This document shows, one piece after another, positions 24,058 to 26,298 of a DNA stretch of 26,298 bases (position 1 is the first letter of the stretch; each line of letters starts with the position of its first letter). Both the position numbers and the translations under genes were made by a program. This stretch comes from an uncultured bacterium (GTDB taxonomy: Bacteria; Verrucomicrobiota; Verrucomicrobiia; Opitutales; Intestinicryptomonadaceae): contig CAJMOT010000016.1 in NCBI GenBank assembly GCA_905214995.1, forward strand, positions 1 to 26,298, in the 5' to 3' direction. The notes beneath the pieces were generated by a model. It did no database searches. It worked only from the letters and a program-made list of their open reading frames with translations, and was not told where the DNA came from.

Positions 24058-25104
24058 TCAGCCGAGCAGCTCATAGTCCTTTTTCAGAATGTGGTAGTCG
24101 AGGGTCAGTTTGAGGGCCGTGCGGAGGTCGGTTTTCGGTTTCCAGCCGAGGATTTCCTCCGCCGCCTTTATCGAGGGAACGCGCCGCGTCACGTCGGCGT
24201 ATCCCTCGCCGTAATATTCCCTGGCGGAAATGTCCTTCAATACCGCCTTCTTTGCGGCTTCGGCGTATTCCGGATATTCCCCGAAGAGTTCGACGAGCAT
24301 TTCGGCGAGCTCGCGTATGGAGAACTCCATGTCGGGGTTGCCGATGTTGAATATTTTTCCGTCGGCGCATCCGCCCTTATTTTCAAGGATTTTCAGAATG
24401 CACTCGACGCCGTCGTCGATGAAGGTGAAGCTGCGCTTTTGCGCACCGCCGTCAACGAGCATCACGGGCTTTTGGTTCATTATGTTGTGCGCGAACTGCG
24501 TCAGCACGCGCGACGAGCCCTCTTTGGGCGACGATATGTCGTCGAGCTTCGGGCCTATGAAATTGAAGGGCCTGAAAAGCGTGAATTTGAGCCCCTCGTG
24601 CTTCCCGTAAGCCCATATCACGCGGTCGAGCATCTGCTTTATGCAGGAGTATATCCAACGCTCCTCGGCTATCGGCCCGAGCACGAGCGGGGATTTGCAT
24701 TCGTCAAACCTCTCGTCGGGGCACATGCCGTACACTTCGGAGGTGGACGGGAAGACTATGCGCTTCCCGTGCTTTGCGCACTTCTTTACGATGTCCGCGT
24801 TGGCCTCGTAGTCGAGACTGTAAACCCGCAGGGGGTCTTTGACGTAGAGGGCGGGGGTGGCGATCGCCACAAGGGGCACGACGGTGTCGCACGCGGCTAT
24901 CTGCCCCTCGACCCATTCGGCGTCCTTCACGATGTCCTTTTTGTGAAATTCAAACCGCTCGCGCCCGAGGCAGTTTTGGATTTTGTTCGACGCCAGGTCC
25001 GCGCCGACGACCGTCCAGTTCGTCTTTTTCAGAATCTTCCACGCCAGCGACGAGCCTATGAAGCCGTTGACCCCGAGTATTAAAATCTTTTTGGAACCGT
25101 TCAT
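24058..25104 (-). CDS. ArnA-type UDP-glucuronate decarboxylase, stand-alone domain
   Basis: A 348-residue SDR enzyme equal to the C-terminal half of ArnA, without the formyltransferase half. GVNGFIG (11-17) binds NAD. Catalytic residues known from ArnA are all present: Ser122-Glu123 in PSTSEVYG, Tyr152 and Lys156 in WIYSCIKQMLDRVIWAYG, and Arg308 in the YGEGYADVTRRVPSI region that matches Arg619 of E. coli ArnA. The reaction is oxidation and decarboxylation of UDP-glucuronate to UDP-4-keto-pentose, the first step to UDP-L-Ara4N. The retained Arg argues for ArnA rather than UDP-xylose synthase, whose motif differs. The open frame reaches 25458 by running through the symporter gene in antisense register; the ATG at 25104 is the conserved start. 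It leads the unit with arnD. Confidence 0.88.
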   Translation of the reverse strand: MNGSKKILILGVNGFIGSSLAWKILKKTNWTVVGADLASNKIQNCLGRERFEFHKKDIVKDAEWVEGQIAACDTVVPLVAIATPALYVKDPLRVYSLDYEANADIVKKCAKHGKRIVFPSTSEVYGMCPDERFDECKSPLVLGPIAEERWIYSCIKQMLDRVIWAYGKHEGLKFTLFRPFNFIGPKLDDISSPKEGSSRVLTQFAHNIMNQKPVMLVDGGAQKRSFTFIDDGVECILKILENKGGCADGKIFNIGNPDMEFSIRELAEMLVELFGEYPEYAEAAKKAVLKDISAREYYGEGYADVTRRVPSIKAAEEILGWKPKTDLRTALKLTLDYHILKKDYELLG

Positions 25105-25117
25105 GATTTGAAAGCCG

Positions 25118-25146
25118 AGTATTGCCCAAAGCGCGGGCTCCCGCAA
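25118..25146 (-). promoter_or_regulatory. Possible promoter of the arn-like unit
   Basis: On the minus strand TTGCGG (25141-25146) and AATACT (25118-25123) are 17 bases apart. Initiation would fall near 25111, only about seven bases before the ATG at 25104, which has no Shine-Dalgarno. Confidence 0.35.
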
Positions 25147-25199
25147 GCCTTTTAATTTTCGGGTTAGGGGATTTCCGCCCTGCGCCCGCCGTCCCTCCG

Positions 25200-25229
25200 G
25201 CGGCTTGGGGGTTCGCCGTCCCAAGCCGC
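25200..25229 (-). terminator. Strong hairpin after the symporter gene
   Basis: GCGGCTTGGG at 25200-25209 pairs perfectly with 25220-25229 around a ten-base loop, seven bases past the symporter stop. There is no T run on the minus strand after the stem, so termination would need help. It may instead protect the 3' end of the symporter message. Confidence 0.45.
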
Positions 25230-25235
25230 GCGGTT

Positions 25236-26228
25236 TTATCCGCGCTTCTCGCCCATTTTCTTTGCGATTATTGAGACTATTATGAGCTGGTATGCGTGGT
25301 ATAGCATTGTCGGCAGCAGCACCACCCCGATTATCGCGGGGTTTGAAAAGAGCACCTTGCTCATCACCGAGCCGTGCACGAGAGATTTTTTCGAGCCGCA
25401 GAACAGCGCGGTGATGGCGTCTTCGCGGTTGAATTTCATGGCGCGGCAGGCGCACCATATTATTCCGTAGGCAACGAAGAACAGGGCGATCATAGCCGCG
25501 GACAACTCGATTATTTCGGCGGCGGAGAATCCCTCGAACATCTTTTTGTGGAAGGAGTCGCAGAACGAGGTATAGACAATCAGCAGTATGACCGTCTCGT
25601 CGAACATGCGCAGGGCTTTTTTGTATTTTTCCGCGAACCGGCCGAATTTTGGGTTGAGCAGCCCGCCCGCCACGACGGGGAGGAGAACCTGCACGACGAG
25701 CTTCAAAATCACGTCCCCGAGGTTGTGGGCGCCGTCAATGTTTTCGAGGAAAAGCCCCATCCAGAGCGGCGTGACGAATACCCCTATAAGGCTGGAGACG
25801 CTCGCGTTGAAAATAGCGGCGGCCATGTTGCCGCCCGCTATCGAGACCATCACGACCGACGACGAGACGGTTGAGGGCAGGGTTGCCAGAAAAAAGGCGC
25901 CCATCCACAGATAGTAGCCGTTGCCCTTCGCGCCGAACGCGCCGCCGGCCCACATCGCGGCGAGCATTATCAGCGGAAACAGCAGGAATGTCGAGGCGTG
26001 GACGAGAATGTGCAGGCGCACGTTTACGAGTCCCGCTTTGAGTTTTTCGCGGTTGAGCCGCATTCCGTAAAAGAAGAATATGAAGGATACTCCCCAGTTT
26101 GCGATGTCGCCGAGCGACACTCCGGCTTCGCGCTCCATTCCCAGCGGGGGATATATGTACGCGAGGAGAATCGAGGCGAACAGCATTATTATGAAGGGCT
26201 CGAGCCCTATTTTTTTCAGAAAATTCAT
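25236..26228 (-). CDS. Sodium-dependent symporter of the BASS superfamily, YfeH/SLC10A7-like
   Basis: A 330-residue inner-membrane protein with nine or ten hydrophobic helices. FFLATLPSTVSSSVVMVSIA with GGNMAAAIFNASVSSLIGVF is the conserved crossing region around the sodium site in the first half. ALFCGSKKSLVHGSVMSKVL in the second half is characteristic of the YfeH/SLC10A7 branch rather than the true bile-acid transporters. The substrate is unknown for most members. The start is well supported: GGAGGG lies seven bases upstream of the ATG. The same leader sits directly after the stop of another minus-strand frame at 26244, so the gene is probably second in an operon that extends beyond the window. 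Confidence 0.9.
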   Translation of the reverse strand: MNFLKKIGLEPFIIMLFASILLAYIYPPLGMEREAGVSLGDIANWGVSFIFFFYGMRLNREKLKAGLVNVRLHILVHASTFLLFPLIMLAAMWAGGAFGAKGNGYYLWMGAFFLATLPSTVSSSVVMVSIAGGNMAAAIFNASVSSLIGVFVTPLWMGLFLENIDGAHNLGDVILKLVVQVLLPVVAGGLLNPKFGRFAEKYKKALRMFDETVILLIVYTSFCDSFHKKMFEGFSAAEIIELSAAMIALFFVAYGIIWCACRAMKFNREDAITALFCGSKKSLVHGSVMSKVLFSNPAIIGVVLLPTMLYHAYQLIIVSIIAKKMGEKRG

Positions 26229-26243
26229 GCGCTATCCCTCCGG

Positions 26244-26298
26244 CTATTTTGCGTCGGCGTCCGCGCGTTCCGGCGCGGGCCGCTCCGCGGCGGGCGCC
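26244..26298 (-). CDS. C-terminal end of an upstream gene, partial
   Basis: A minus-strand frame enters from the right edge and stops with TAG at 26244-26246, 15 bases before the symporter start. The visible 17 residues are rich in Ala, Pro, Glu, Arg and Asp (APAAERPAPERADADAK), like a disordered tail. The close spacing and shared strand suggest an operon with the symporter. Too little is present to name it. Confidence 0.4.
   Translation of the reverse strand, partial: APAAERPAPERADADAK

Overview
The window looks like a chromosomal segment of a GC-rich Gram-negative bacterium of the PVC group, most likely a verrucomicrobial (Opitutales-like) lineage. The clues are two PEP-CTERM proteins with a barrel-like repetitive body, a pseudopilin of the FTLVELL type with a late 'DGH' motif, a Tat-exported FAD oxidoreductase with a C-terminal beta-sandwich, a beta-helix glycosidase-like protein, and weak or missing Shine-Dalgarno sequences before many starts. 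The lineage is inferred from gene content only. I see no rRNA, tRNA, CRISPR array, insertion sequence or phage genes.

Layout from left to right. 1-229 holds a strong intrinsic terminator of an upstream gene and a promoter. 230-1504 (+) is a PEP-CTERM protein. 2038-2763 (-) is a type II/IV pseudopilin. 3109-4497 (+) is an MgtE-type Mg2+ transporter, facing 4584-6173 (-), a GAF-AAA-Fis regulator of the sigma54-activator family that has lost its GAFTGA loop. 6441-8379 (+) is a two-gene unit, an EamA permease plus a HAD hydrolase, closed by a terminator that overlaps a putative promoter for proS (8439-9950, +). 10167-13368 (-) is queC, then a Tsr3-like aminocarboxypropyltransferase, then the Tat FAD oxidoreductase. 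13499-15259 (+) is a Na/Pi cotransporter with a PhoU-like tail. 15525-17201 (-) is a second PEP-CTERM protein. 17767-19358 (-) is a GspM/PilO-like and GspL/PilN-like pair. 19621-21939 (-) is a GH110-like beta-helix protein. 22007-25104 (-) is an ArnA-decarboxylase-like gene, arnD and a Sel1-repeat protein in one unit. 25236-26228 (-) is an SLC10A7/YfeH-like symporter, with the tail of another gene at the right edge.

How the genes work together. The decarboxylase and ArnD belong to the same L-Ara4N lipid A pathway, and they are translationally coupled to a secreted Sel1 protein, so that unit probably concerns envelope modification. QueC and the Tsr3-like enzyme share a TGATG overlap, which suggests a small RNA-modification unit. 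The pseudopilin and the GspL/GspM pair are pieces of a type II secretion or type IV pilus machine whose other parts are not here.

The points most worth a second look are the degenerate sigma54-type regulator, the QueC/Tsr3-like coupling in a bacterium, and the partial Arn operon with a split ArnA and a coupled Sel1 gene. Others are the orphan GspL/GspM pair and the recurring pattern of promoters placed so close to start codons that leaders would be under about 20 nt.
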